DNA from: an uncultured Bacilli bacterium
GTDB lineage: Bacteria > Bacillota_I > Bacilli_A > RF39 > UBA660
Reading direction: 5' to 3'
NCBI GenBank assembly: GCA_934119955.1
Contig: CAKOSZ010000001.1
Span: 62,001 to 126,000, forward strand
DNA: 64,000 nt
Shown here piece by piece: positions 16,988 to 25,064 of the stretch. A program made the position numbers and the translations under genes. Position 1 is the first letter of the stretch; each line of letters opens with the position of its first letter. The notes beneath the pieces were generated by a model. That model was not told the origin of the DNA, did no database searches, and worked only from the letters and a program-made list of their open reading frames with translations.

Positions 16988-17923
16988 TTAATAAAATTTT
17001 GATATTTTTTTCAAAATACTTCTAGTAACTTTAATTGCTTCATAAGCTTGTGTATCAGTTACCTCATTACCCTTGTGAATAGCTTTATTTCTAATTTCTG
17101 TTACAACTTTTATATCAGCAAAAGATATATCAAAATTTAACAAACCTAATAACTTATATTTTGCATATAAAGTCTTATAATCTTCTGATAAATTCTTAAC
17201 ATTCAATTTCTTTTGTATTTCTTCTATTTTGGAAGTTATTGCAATTTCACAGGCAGTTGATAAATCTAAAATGCATTTTCTATTATCATATCTTTCATAC
17301 GATTCAATTCCACTAACCAAAAAATCATACTCTATTGGAATTAGAATTTGTTTGCTAATTATATTTAGCATTTTTTCTAATTGTTTTTTTGTTATAGACT
17401 TATTATCATCATGTATATGCATAAATATTTCTTCTTCTTCGATATTAGGTATTCTTTTACCACTCAAATCATCATATAAATTTATTTCACAACTTCTTTG
17501 CTCAGCAAAAGCATTTGGACATATATCTTCATTTATTATATAGCATAACTTATAAAGTGATTGTATTGTTTTATTAATACCGTCGTATATTAAATTAATT
17601 TTTTTCTCTTGCACAGGTTCTTCTAACTCTACCGACACAACTACTTTTTCAATCTCACTACTAACCTCAGGATAACTACGAGGCATACCATAAAAAATTT
17701 CTTTATTTCCAACTTTATATTTTCTAGAAATTGGTGGTGATGATAGAGGGCAATGTAATTTATCTTTAATATCATCGTCTTGCCATTGTGAAGGAATATC
17801 AGGAAAATGCAGTTTCATATCCAATCCATTAATACTAAAATCAAATATTTTGCCTAAAACATTTTTTGCAAAATATCTATTAAAATTCACATCTACGAAT
17901 GAAATTATAATTTTATTTTTCAT
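16988..17923 (-). CDS. HEPN-domain protein (ApeA-like C-terminus)
   Basis: A 311-residue protein. The C-terminal third is helical and contains RNKAIH (Arg278 to His283), the Rx4H motif of HEPN ribonucleases, in the context IRNKAIHKG...AYEAIKV that is typical of ApeA-like HEPN domains. The N-terminal two thirds are not recognised. HEPN proteins often act as RNA-cutting toxins or phage-defence effectors. It is a lone gene beside rplM-rpsI, with a promoter candidate (GTGAAA 18024-18029, AGTATA complement 18001-18006) and a 12-bp palindrome between promoter and gene. Translation stops in TAA, but the same frame stays open for 28 more codons. RNase activity is inferred. Confidence 0.7.
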   Translation of the reverse strand: MKNKIIISFVDVNFNRYFAKNVLGKIFDFSINGLDMKLHFPDIPSQWQDDDIKDKLHCPLSSPPISRKYKVGNKEIFYGMPRSYPEVSSEIEKVVVSVELEEPVQEKKINLIYDGINKTIQSLYKLCYIINEDICPNAFAEQRSCEINLYDDLSGKRIPNIEEEEIFMHIHDDNKSITKKQLEKMLNIISKQILIPIEYDFLVSGIESYERYDNRKCILDLSTACEIAITSKIEEIQKKLNVKNLSEDYKTLYAKYKLLGLLNFDISFADIKVVTEIRNKAIHKGNEVTDTQAYEAIKVTRSILKKISKFY

Positions 17924-17972
17924 ATTTTATCTCCTAATCATTACTACAAAATCTCTTTTTTCTATTGGTACA

Positions 17973-17984
17973 ATTGTTAACAAT
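17973..17984. promoter_or_regulatory. Operator-like palindrome upstream of the HEPN gene
   Basis: The perfect 12-bp palindrome ATTGTTAACAAT lies about 17 bases downstream of a TATACT -10 candidate read on the minus strand, and 50 bases before the HEPN start. It could bind a repressor. No partner regulator gene is adjacent. Confidence 0.4.
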
Positions 17985-18097
17985 ACAATTTTTTATTTTA
18001 AGTATATGTTTCGATATTACCAATTTCACCAAAGTTATATTTAATAAATATTTCAAATTCAGCAAGTTAATCAATTTTTTGTCAAAAACACATGAAA

Positions 18098-18129
18098 GAA
18101 AAACCCCATAAACATTGAGTTTATGAGGT
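18098..18129 (-). terminator. Terminator of the rplM-rpsI operon
   Basis: Minus-strand stem CCTCATAAAC / GTTTATGGGG with a five-base loop, followed by TTTTTC. Confidence 0.85.
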
Positions 18130-18147
18130 AAATTTTTAAGTAAATTC

Positions 18148-18561
18148 CTAACGTTTACTAAATTGTGGAGCACGACGAGCCTTTTTAAGACCGTATTTTT
18201 TACGTTCTTTAACTCTTGGATCACGAGTAATAAATCCAGCGGCTTTTAAAGATTTTCTTAAACTGTTTTCACTATCTTTACTAGTAGTTGCATCATATTC
18301 AAGTAATGCTCTTGTAATTCCTAAGCGAATTGCACCTGATTGTCCTCTAAATCCTCCACCAAATGTAGTTACTTCAACATCAAATATTTCTTTTGTGTTA
18401 GTTAATACAAGTGGTTGTTCTAAATCCATTACTAAGGTTTCAAATGGAAAATATTCACGAACATCACGTCCATTTACTGTAATCTTACCAGTACCATTAA
18501 CTAATTTAACTTTTGCTATACTACCTTTTCTTTTTCCAGTAGCTTCGTATTGTTTTGCCAT
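18148..18561 (-). CDS. rpsI: Ribosomal protein S9
   Basis: This 137-residue protein is a component of the small ribosomal subunit head. The family signature [20 protein letters not shown] is at about 68-87 and the basic C-terminal tail ends [11 protein letters not shown], which reaches into the P-site. It follows rplM by 12 bases with an AGGAGGATAAT ribosome binding site, the usual rplM-rpsI operon. Confidence 0.99.
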   Translation of the reverse strand: MAKQYEATGKRKGSIAKVKLVNGTGKITVNGRDVREYFPFETLVMDLEQPLVLTNTKEIFDVEVTTFGGGFRGQSGAIRLGITRALLEYDATTSKDSENSLRKSLKAAGFITRDPRVKERKKYGLKKARRAPQFSKR

Positions 18562-18573
18562 CTTATTATCCTC

Positions 18574-19005
18574 CTATTTAATTTCTATTTGAGTAGGTTT
18601 TTGTGCCATATGAGGATGAGTTTCACCTTCATAAACAAATAACTTCTTACCCATAGCTCTTCCTAAACGATTGTGAGGTAGCATTCCTTTTACTGCCCTT
18701 TCAATCATTTCAATTGGATAATTTTCACGCATTTCTTTTGCATTTCTTTCTCTTAATCCTCCTGGATACATAGAATGATTATAATACATCTTATCATTCA
18801 ACTTATTTCCAGTTAAATTAACTTTCTTAGCATTGATAATAATAACGTAATCACCACAATCAACGTTTGGTGTATAAGTTACTTTATGCTTTCCTCTTAA
18901 AATATGAGCTGCTTTGGTAGCAACACGACCTAATGATTCATCCTTAGCATCAATTATATACCAAGAACGAACAACATCTTCTTTTCTTTGTATAAAACTT
19001 TTCAT
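18574..19005 (-). CDS. rplM: Ribosomal protein L13
   Basis: This 143-residue large-subunit protein starts at MKSFIQRKEDV, where a GGAGAATAT ribosome binding site precedes the ATG; an upstream in-frame ATG would be inside the regulatory leader and is rejected. It has the L13 signature (VKGMLPHNRLGRAMGKKLFVY, shown by LPHNRLGR near 105-112) and the WYIIDAKDESLGRVAT start. It is first gene of the rplM-rpsI operon. Confidence 0.99.
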   Translation of the reverse strand: MKSFIQRKEDVVRSWYIIDAKDESLGRVATKAAHILRGKHKVTYTPNVDCGDYVIIINAKKVNLTGNKLNDKMYYNHSMYPGGLRERNAKEMRENYPIEMIERAVKGMLPHNRLGRAMGKKLFVYEGETHPHMAQKPTQIEIK

Positions 19006-19104
19006 ATATTCTCCTATTCTTTTAGTTTTGTGTTCCCACCACAAAACTACCCGGGAATCAATGTACCGACATAGATTATACCACAAATACTATCTAAATG
19101 TCAA
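19006..19104 (-). promoter_or_regulatory. rplM promoter and L13-type leader
   Basis: Minus-strand promoter TTGACA (19099-19104) and TATAAT (19075-19080), spacing 18, is followed by a 70-base leader with hairpins such as CTAGTTTTGTGG / TTCCCACCACAAAAC region. Position and size fit the L13 leader family of low-GC Gram-positives, by which L13 represses its own operon. Structural match is inferred. Confidence 0.65.
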
Positions 19105-19120
19105 CTATTTTTCCCATTTT

Positions 19121-19759
19121 TTAACGTGTTTTTCTATATATTTTTGGATTTTGAGAGACAGATACTCCAACGTAGGTTTCTTTAACCCTAGCAACTTCCA
19201 ATTTTCCATTAATATAATCATTAACTTCCCCCAACTTTTTTATCTTTTTACTATAATCTTTATCATGAATACTTCCATACATTCCAAGGCAAACTTTATT
19301 ATATAAACTTAAATAATTAAAATTTGTAACCTCTCTTTGATCATATGGATTTGTCATATGGATATAATCATAAAACGGTATTGTTAATTTCGAAGACCTA
19401 CCTTGCTTTATAGTTATTCCATTTAAATCAACATCAAAAGGATTAACATTTCCTTTATAAATAAATCTATTACCAACCACATCAAATGTTTTGGCATAAG
19501 GTGTAATTAAAATAGTTTTTTTATTATCAAAAGGTGTTGTAACTGTATCATATACACCTTTATTAAGTTCTATACCAATATTATCATCTTTAATACTAGT
19601 ATGTTCTAATAAATTTTTATAAATTTCTATTCTGTTTCTTAATTCAATAAGATAGTGATAAAACTCTTCTTTATTTAAATTACTATCTAAGGAAAAATTT
19701 TGGTTATTAATTGCTGCTTGATATTGTTTTAATAATTTATTAATATATCTTTCTATCAT
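19121..19759 (-). CDS. Uncharacterised protein, last gene of a four-gene cluster
   Basis: Not recognised. A 212-residue soluble protein with a helical N-terminus (about 1-55) and a beta-rich remainder with segments such as KKTILITPYAKTFDVVGNRF. It starts one base after the stop of the HAD-like gene, so it belongs to the run 22083-19121. No catalytic motif is visible. Its conservation in this cluster would suggest a role linked to the kinase-like and phosphatase-like neighbours. Confidence 0.7.
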   Translation of the reverse strand: MIERYINKLLKQYQAAINNQNFSLDSNLNKEEFYHYLIELRNRIEIYKNLLEHTSIKDDNIGIELNKGVYDTVTTPFDNKKTILITPYAKTFDVVGNRFIYKGNVNPFDVDLNGITIKQGRSSKLTIPFYDYIHMTNPYDQREVTNFNYLSLYNKVCLGMYGSIHDKDYSKKIKKLGEVNDYINGKLEVARVKETYVGVSVSQNPKIYRKTR

Positions 19760-19760
19760 A

Positions 19761-20624
19761 CTATTTTTTCCTCAAAACTTTACATTCATTTTCCATTTCA
19801 TATTCAGGATATTTTCTTTTAAACTCAATATATGAAATAACAAATGATAAATAATATGGATCTAAATTAGCAATTCTTGTAAAACGATCACCTAAGGTAT
19901 GTGTATCATCATATCCAAATTCTAAAAATCTAATATCCATTCCCCCAGATTCTCTTATATCAGTACAATTCTTTTTAAGATCATCTATATGAATAACATT
20001 TCTTACAACGTCTCTTCCTAATCTTTCTCTTAACTTATCTGCTTTATTATTACATTCATTAGAACCTATTGTTTTATGATATGGCATAGCAATAATACCA
20101 TCAATATTTGGAAATAAACGATAAAGTTCTTTAATTTTTTCAAATGATTCATGTTCCATATTATAATGAGTATTAAATATTACAAAAACATTATCTGGTT
20201 TATTTTCCATTATATGTCTTATATAATCAACTGTTGTAATTCCAGTTTCAGCATTCTTAACAAAATTTTCATCTTTATAAACTCTTTTATAATCAATTTT
20301 TGGATAAACTATTCTTTGTGGAACTCCATAACGCATATTTTCATCATCTTGAAAAGGAGTTTCTTCTAAAATTGCATTTAAAATAGCATATGATTTTTTA
20401 GAATCTATTTTAAAATCTTCTGTTTCTTCATTAGCAATTAAAGAACGATATTTCTTAGTAGAACGAAAATCAATCTCCTCTAATATTTCTTGCATAATAG
20501 AAGTATTATAAACAACACCATCAACATCAATAGATAATATTGTATAGTCATCTCCTAAATCTCTTATTTTATCTCTTAATTCTCCAATTTTTTTTGAATT
20601 ATAAGCCATTATTTCATCTTTCAT
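19761..20624 (-). CDS. HAD-like hydrolase
   Basis: A 287-residue protein with a HAD nucleophile motif (TILSIDVDGVVYNT; Asp33 and Asp35) in an N-terminal strand, and later FVIFNTHYNMEHESF and VIHIDDLKKNC segments that could be motifs II and III/IV. It likely dephosphorylates a small molecule or nucleic acid end, but key residues of motifs III-IV are not certain. The ATG follows AGGAGGATTT. It is second to last in a compact four-gene cluster with a NadR-like P-loop kinase and a kinase-like protein. Confidence 0.7.
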   Translation of the reverse strand: MKDEIMAYNSKKIGELRDKIRDLGDDYTILSIDVDGVVYNTSIMQEILEEIDFRSTKKYRSLIANEETEDFKIDSKKSYAILNAILEETPFQDDENMRYGVPQRIVYPKIDYKRVYKDENFVKNAETGITTVDYIRHIMENKPDNVFVIFNTHYNMEHESFEKIKELYRLFPNIDGIIAMPYHKTIGSNECNNKADKLRERLGRDVVRNVIHIDDLKKNCTDIRESGGMDIRFLEFGYDDTHTLGDRFTRIANLDPYYLSFVISYIEFKRKYPEYEMENECKVLRKK

Positions 20625-20632
20625 AAATCCTC

Positions 20633-21367
20633 CTATTTAACTAATTTATAAGTTTTATCTAATAATCCATATGACTTAGCATAGTTATTTATTTTATCAA
20701 ATTCCAAAGTACTTAAAAATTCTTTTAACTCTGGATATTTTTCTTTTAATTTATTAAGTAAAAATTTATAAACATTTACATATTCAAGATACATTCCTTC
20801 TTTGTTAAAATTACTACCATAAGTAATAAATCTACCACTTAAATCACATAATTTAATATCTGTACCTTTATATAATATATTTAATGTAGGTTCACACCCT
20901 CTTTGTGCTTTACTAAGATCTAAATGACTAATTTCATTATCTTCTAATTCTTTAACTGCCAATAATATATTTTCTAATATTTTTAAACTTGTTTCTAAAT
21001 CTGTATCTATATAAGTTAAATCTTTATAATCTGTATGATTAAATAAATTAATACCACATACTCTATCATTTACTAAAACTACCCCTAAATCAAAATTTGT
21101 TAATTTAATACTAGGTTGCTTACTTTGTAAATATTCAATTTGTTCTCTTTCAACAAATGGTTTATTATTCCACATATAAACATTTTTAAATACTCTATCT
21201 GCTAAACCTAAACTATTAACTTTTAATAAACTATATAAATTCTTATCTAATTTAATTAAATCATTACCATGTAAAAAAACTGTACTTGAAAAACCATTAT
21301 CACTAATTAATTTACTATTATCAATAACTGTTTTCATTTCACTACTAGTATAATTTAAATCTTTCAT
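20633..21367 (-). CDS. Protein-kinase-like fold protein
   Basis: A 244-residue protein. The middle shows ISHLDLSKAQRGCEPTLNIL and KLCDLSGRF, which match the spacing of the HxD...N and DxG motifs of protein-kinase-like or aminoglycoside-kinase-like folds. The N-lobe (STVFLHGNDLIKLDK) has a candidate ATP-binding Lys. Substrate is unknown. It lies between a P-loop kinase gene and a HAD-like phosphatase gene, 8 bases from the latter. Kinase activity is inferred from pattern only. Confidence 0.6.
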   Translation of the reverse strand: MKDLNYTSSEMKTVIDNSKLISDNGFSSTVFLHGNDLIKLDKNLYSLLKVNSLGLADRVFKNVYMWNNKPFVEREQIEYLQSKQPSIKLTNFDLGVVLVNDRVCGINLFNHTDYKDLTYIDTDLETSLKILENILLAVKELEDNEISHLDLSKAQRGCEPTLNILYKGTDIKLCDLSGRFITYGSNFNKEGMYLEYVNVYKFLLNKLKEKYPELKEFLSTLEFDKINNYAKSYGLLDKTYKLVK

Positions 21368-21462
21368 AAAACCCCCTTATTATCCCATTAAGTGTGTTTA
21401 TTATATCATAAATTAAGGTTTTTGTCAAAAAAGCAAAAAAAAATTAGAAAATTCTAATTTTA

Positions 21463-22083
21463 TTAAATATTTAAATAATCATGAATTATCTTAATAACAT
21501 TTTCTATTTTTTTATCAATTACATCAGTTGCTTCTACTCTTTTTAAATTCTTATGTTTACTCCAAGCATCATTGGTTCTTTTATCTAAATCAATTACTTC
21601 TTCAATATCATCTTCAAATCTTGCTGAATTAGTACTATTATTATATTTATTTTCATTATTAGTTGCAACTGTTACTAAATGAATAACCATATCATATTCA
21701 TCAATAATATCACTTTCTAATAAATTATTTTCTGCAAGTAATTTATCAAATAATTCTTGTCCAAGATAAGCCTTATTATCAATTACTCCTCTATCTGCTA
21801 AAATAATACAATTAGCATCATCTGGTAATTTTTTTATAATATCACGAAATCTTTTTTCCTTAAACATTTGTAAATTTAATATTTCATTTTGAAAATCAAA
21901 TACACTCACTTTATTATCCCCAAAAGGTCTAATCCCCCAGTTAATAACTTCGGTTGCACATTCATTTAAAAGTAGAACATGATATCCTCTACTTTCTAAA
22001 TCTTCTTTTATCTTGGCAATTGTTGTTGTTTTACCAGCACAAGGTCCTCCTGTTAAAACAATTTTAGCTTTCAATACTCCCAT
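21463..22083 (-). CDS. P-loop kinase/ATPase of the NadR-like AAA_28 type
   Basis: A 206-residue protein with Walker A GGPCAGKTT at 12-20, a following LNECAT (about 40-45) and ADRG Walker B-like segment (IILADRGVIDNKAY, about 93-106). This pattern matches the small AAA_28/NadR-like group, which phosphorylates nucleosides or similar small molecules. Heads a four-gene run (21463-22083, 20633-21367, 19761-20624, 19121-19759). The gap of 95 bases to the next gene may hold a promoter. Substrate unknown. Confidence 0.8.
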   Translation of the reverse strand: MGVLKAKIVLTGGPCAGKTTTIAKIKEDLESRGYHVLLLNECATEVINWGIRPFGDNKVSVFDFQNEILNLQMFKEKRFRDIIKKLPDDANCIILADRGVIDNKAYLGQELFDKLLAENNLLESDIIDEYDMVIHLVTVATNNENKYNNSTNSARFEDDIEEVIDLDKRTNDAWSKHKNLKRVEATDVIDKKIENVIKIIHDYLNI

Positions 22084-22178
22084 AAAATACTCCCATTTCT
22101 TTATTCATTATTATTATAATATGAATAAATAGTTTGTCAAGAAAAATTTAATTTTAATGATTTTTAAACTTAATTTTA

Positions 22179-23171
22179 TTATTTAATTTTATTTATAGTA
22201 TTAATAGCACTTGATATTAAATTACCTAGTTTTTCTATAACAAAATCTATTTCTTTGGTCGTAACTATTAAATTATAGCCAATAGGATTTAATGTTTCAA
22301 AAATCAAATCTTTTAAAGTTGTTTCATCAAGTGTTCCTATTAAACCTAATAATTCTTTTTTTTCAAATTCATTTAAGTCTTTTTCTTCATTTAAATAATT
22401 TATATTACTACTAGGTATAAATTTATCTTTTTGATAATTATTTTTATGATAACTTATTTTTTTCATTAAAAACTTTAAAGTATCATTTACTATTACAATA
22501 CTAGATACAACTGTGGGAACTCCTATTGCAATTACTGGAATATTTATAGTATTTTTAGATATTTCCATTCTTTTATTATCTATTCCTGATCCTGGACTAA
22601 TACCTGTATTAGTTATTTGAATAGTTTTTTGAATTCTTTCAACTCCAAGAGATGCAAGAGAATCTACTACAATTAAAAAATCAGGATTTGTTTCTTTTAT
22701 AACTCCTAAAATAATATCTTTTGATTCAATACCCGTATTACCAAAAACATTAGGTTCTAAAATAGATACATTTCTATATTCCAACACTTCATCTAATAAA
22801 TATAAATGTCTTGTAACTACTATATTTTTTAAAACCTCATAACCAAGAGAATCTGGGGTTGATTTATTATTACCAAGTCCTATTATTAAAACTTTATCAC
22901 TTTTTTTAATTTTAGTTAGTTTTAAAATTCTTTTTAATTCTTTTATTAAAACTTTTAAAACGTTTTCATAATTAGTTTTATCTGTAATATCATTAAAACT
23001 AATAGTTATATAATCACCTTTTTCTTTATTTAAAAAATTTTTTTCTTTAAGAGAAACATAACTTACTTCTATCCCATTTTCTTTATAATTATCTTTTAAA
23101 AAATCATCACATTTATTTTCTATTATCAAATCAGATCTAATATTATATTTACTTAAATCTATTTCATGCAT
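22179..23171 (-). CDS. gpr: Germination protease (GPR, spore SASP endopeptidase)
   Basis: This 330-residue protein matches GPR, which cleaves small acid-soluble spore proteins when a spore germinates. Seen: VLIIGLGNNKSTPDSLGYEV (about 93-112), VVDSLASL, TIQITNTGISPGSG (about 181-194) and VIAIGVPTVV. The start at MHEID is chosen over a 36-residue longer form because GGTGATA lies just before it and because the longer form would overlap the rpsT region. A sigma-G-like promoter (CATACTA, 23186-23192; GCAATA, 23210-23215) lies directly upstream. Presence of gpr implies a sporulating lineage. Confidence 0.93.
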   Translation of the reverse strand: MHEIDLSKYNIRSDLIIENKCDDFLKDNYKENGIEVSYVSLKEKNFLNKEKGDYITISFNDITDKTNYENVLKVLIKELKRILKLTKIKKSDKVLIIGLGNNKSTPDSLGYEVLKNIVVTRHLYLLDEVLEYRNVSILEPNVFGNTGIESKDIILGVIKETNPDFLIVVDSLASLGVERIQKTIQITNTGISPGSGIDNKRMEISKNTINIPVIAIGVPTVVSSIVIVNDTLKFLMKKISYHKNNYQKDKFIPSSNINYLNEEKDLNEFEKKELLGLIGTLDETTLKDLIFETLNPIGYNLIVTTKEIDFVIEKLGNLISSAINTINKIK

Positions 23172-23185
23172 ATTATCACCATTAT

Positions 23186-23215
23186 TAGTATGTATTATTT
23201 TAAAAAAAATATTGC
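23186..23215 (-). promoter_or_regulatory. Possible forespore-type promoter of gpr
   Basis: Minus-strand CATACTA (-10) and GCAATA (-35) are 17 bases apart and resemble the sigma-F/sigma-G pattern. RNA would start about 9 bases before the gpr ATG, leaving just the GGTGAT ribosome binding site. AT-rich context makes chance matches possible. Confidence 0.4.
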
Positions 23216-23268
23216 TTTTTAAATAAATATTTGTTATTATAATAATGATTTTGAAAAGAGGTGAAAAA

Positions 23269-23532
23269 ATGCCAAACATTAAAAGTGCTAAAAAAAGAGT
23301 ATTAACTAGTGAAAGAAAATGTCAAGAAAATGTTTTAGTAGATTCAAGAATGAAAAATTCTATTAAAAAATTAGAAAAAACTGTTAAAGAAGGAAATAAA
23401 GAAGAAAGTAAAGAATTATTAAAAACTACTTTCAAAAATATTGATAAAGCACAAGATATTAATATTGTTTCTAAAAATAAGGCTGCAAGATTAAAATCTA
23501 GATTAAGTAAATCTATTAATAATATGGAATAA
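23269..23532 (+). CDS. rpsT: Ribosomal protein S20
   Basis: This 87-residue protein of the small subunit starts MPNIKSAKKRV, the family signature, after an AGAGGTGAAAAA ribosome binding site. An ATG eight codons upstream has no ribosome binding site. It is Lys-rich and all-helical as expected. It is divergent from gpr, a normal neighbour of rpsT in Bacillota, and has its own terminator. Confidence 0.98.
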   Translation: MPNIKSAKKRVLTSERKCQENVLVDSRMKNSIKKLEKTVKEGNKEESKELLKTTFKNIDKAQDINIVSKNKAARLKSRLSKSINNME

Positions 23533-23535
23533 AAT

Positions 23536-23558
23536 ATACGTGTAAACGTATTTTTTTT
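23536..23558 (+). terminator. Terminator after rpsT
   Basis: ATACGT / ACGTAT stem with GTAA loop followed by eight T. Confidence 0.85.
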
Positions 23559-23644
23559 GTAAACTTGAAAAAAATTTTAACAATTAAGATATTTTTTGTA
23601 TTTTTTTATTATTTTTATGATAAAATATAAATTGGGTGAGGCTT

Positions 23645-24547
23645 GTGAAGAAAGTATTATATTGGTTTGTATTTTTATTATTATTTTCTTTAACATTTTA
23701 CTATCGAGAAGATATTTTAGTTTATTATAATAAATATTTATCTCCTGCTAAACAAGTACCCACTACTTTAATTAAAAATGAATATTATAGAAATTATAAT
23801 TTTAAATTTGTTTCTAATACAGATAATTTTTTTCCTAGTAATAAACAGGATATTTTAAATATATATTATACTATTATTAATAGTGGCATGGATGATTTTA
23901 CTTTTTATTGTAAAGATGAATATGAAACTTGTCTTGAAGATGTAAAGAATATTGCTCATAATAAAACGATTTTATCAAGTATTAATGATTATGTACATCC
24001 TTTCAATAGTTTTAGTCATATTGAAACATCATATGATAAACTTGGTAAAATAATGGTTAAAATTAGTCATAATTATGATGATGAGATGAAAGTGCTTTTG
24101 AATTATAAAGTTAATGAAGTAATAAAAGATAATATTACAAGTAGTATGGATGATACAGTTAAAATAAAAAAAATTCATGATTATATAATTAATAATAGTG
24201 AGTATGATAGAAATAGAAGTGATAAGAATATTTTTGATTATAAATCTAATACTGCTTATGGAGTTTTACTTGAAGGATATGGTATTTGTAGTGGTTATAC
24301 GGATAGTATGATGTTATTTTTAGAAAAAATGGATATAAAAAGTTTTAAAGTTTCAAGTGATAATCATGTTTGGAATAAAGTTTTATTAAATAACAAATGG
24401 TATAATCTTGATTTAACTTGGGATGATCCAGTTAATAGTGATGGAAGTGATTTACTTTTACATGATTTCTTTTTAGTAAGTGATGAAGAAATGTTAAAGA
24501 TAGATAAAACTGAACATACATATGATAAAAGTGTCTATGAAGGTTAG
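23645..24547 (+). CDS. Membrane-anchored transglutaminase-like protein
   Basis: A 300-residue protein that starts at the GTG preceded by GGGTGAGG. An N-terminal membrane helix (VLYWFVFLLLFSLTFYY) is followed by an extracellular domain with the transglutaminase-like triad: Cys in YGICSGYTDSMM (about 217), His in SDNHVWNKV (about 242) and Asp in NLDLTWDDP (about 257). In bacteria these domains often act as cysteine proteases or peptide-linking enzymes at the cell envelope. Substrate is unknown. Confidence 0.85.
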   Translation: MKKVLYWFVFLLLFSLTFYYREDILVYYNKYLSPAKQVPTTLIKNEYYRNYNFKFVSNTDNFFPSNKQDILNIYYTIINSGMDDFTFYCKDEYETCLEDVKNIAHNKTILSSINDYVHPFNSFSHIETSYDKLGKIMVKISHNYDDEMKVLLNYKVNEVIKDNITSSMDDTVKIKKIHDYIINNSEYDRNRSDKNIFDYKSNTAYGVLLEGYGICSGYTDSMMLFLEKMDIKSFKVSSDNHVWNKVLLNNKWYNLDLTWDDPVNSDGSDLLLHDFFLVSDEEMLKIDKTEHTYDKSVYEG

Positions 24548-24560
24548 ACACTTTTTATTT
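24527..24560. terminator. Bidirectional terminator
   Basis: AAAAGTGTCTA / TAGACACTTTT stem between the transglutaminase-like gene and yidD, overlapping the stop of the former. Confidence 0.9.
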
Positions 24561-24761
24561 TAATGGATCGTACCCGCCTTTACTAAATGGATTACATTTA
24601 AATATTCTCTTAACCCCAAGATATAAACCTTTCAAAGAACCATACTTAGTAATTGCTTCTATCATATAGTTAGAACATGTTGGATAAAATTTACAATTAT
24701 AATGAAATTTACCAGGAATACGTTGATATAATTTAATTAATTTTATTAAAAATCTGCTCAT
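24555..24761 (-). CDS. yidD: Membrane protein insertion efficiency factor YidD
   Basis: This 68-residue protein has the YidD signature: a short amphipathic N-terminus, KFYPTCSNYMIEAI (about 26-39) and the terminal GYDPLK-type end. YidD assists YidC-dependent insertion of membrane proteins at the inner face of the membrane. No yidC or rpmH gene is adjacent here. The ORF is complete and ends at the family's conserved position. Confidence 0.95.
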   Translation of the reverse strand: MSRFLIKLIKLYQRIPGKFHYNCKFYPTCSNYMIEAITKYGSLKGLYLGVKRIFKCNPFSKGGYDPLK

Positions 24762-24797
24762 GATTTATATTTTAACTTATATTTTCAAAAATAACAA

Positions 24798-24826
24798 TTG
24801 CTAATTTAAATAATTTTTAGTATACT
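24798..24826 (+). promoter_or_regulatory. Promoter of the tRNA-Gln gene
   Basis: TTGCTA (24798-24803) and TATACT (24821-24826) with a 17-base spacer, ending 11 bases before the tRNA. Confidence 0.75.
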
Positions 24827-24837
24827 TATTAAGTAAT

Positions 24838-24911
24838 TGCCCTATGGCCAAGCGGTAAGGCAGTGGACTCTGACTCCATCATCGTTAGTTCGAATCTAAC
24901 TAGGGCAACCA
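24838..24911 (+). tRNA. tRNA-Gln (anticodon CTG)
   Basis: A full cloverleaf: acceptor TGCCCTA / TAGGGCA, D-arm with AGCGGTAAGG, anticodon stem GTGGA / TCCAT around the loop CTCTGAC (anticodon CTG, reads CAG), T-arm GTTCGAATC, and an encoded CCA end (24909-24911). The transcript ends at the terminator at 24925-24948. Confidence 0.97.
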
Positions 24912-24924
24912 AATAGTAAATTAC

Positions 24925-24948
24925 CTCTTATAAAATAAGAGTTTTTTT
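24925..24948 (+). terminator. Terminator after tRNA-Gln
   Basis: CTCTTAT / ATAAGAG stem with a three-base loop and seven T. Confidence 0.9.
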
Positions 24949-25027
24949 AATAAAATAAATAAAAACACAACATAGATAAAACATATATAATCTTTGATAA
25001 AAAATATCTAAAAAAAATAAAAAACAA

Positions 25028-25056
25028 TTGTATTTTCAATGCAAAAAATATATACT
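25028..25056 (+). promoter_or_regulatory. Promoter of the type I toxin mRNA
   Basis: TTGTAT (25028-25033) and TATACT (25051-25056) with a 17-base spacer. RNA would start near 25063, in the sequence that can pair with the 3' end of the same RNA. Confidence 0.75.
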
Positions 25057-25064
25057 TATATGGA

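Noticed and set aside
17934..18224. A 96-codon minus-strand frame overlapping rpsI
   Set aside because: It overlaps the certain rpsI gene in another frame and runs through the rpsI terminator.
19006..19086. A longer rplM with 27 extra N-terminal residues
   Set aside because: The extra part would lie within the promoter and leader. MKSFIQRK with its ribosome binding site is the family start.
23172..23279. A longer gpr with 36 extra N-terminal residues
   Set aside because: It would overlap the divergent rpsT start region, lacks a ribosome binding site, and does not match the family.
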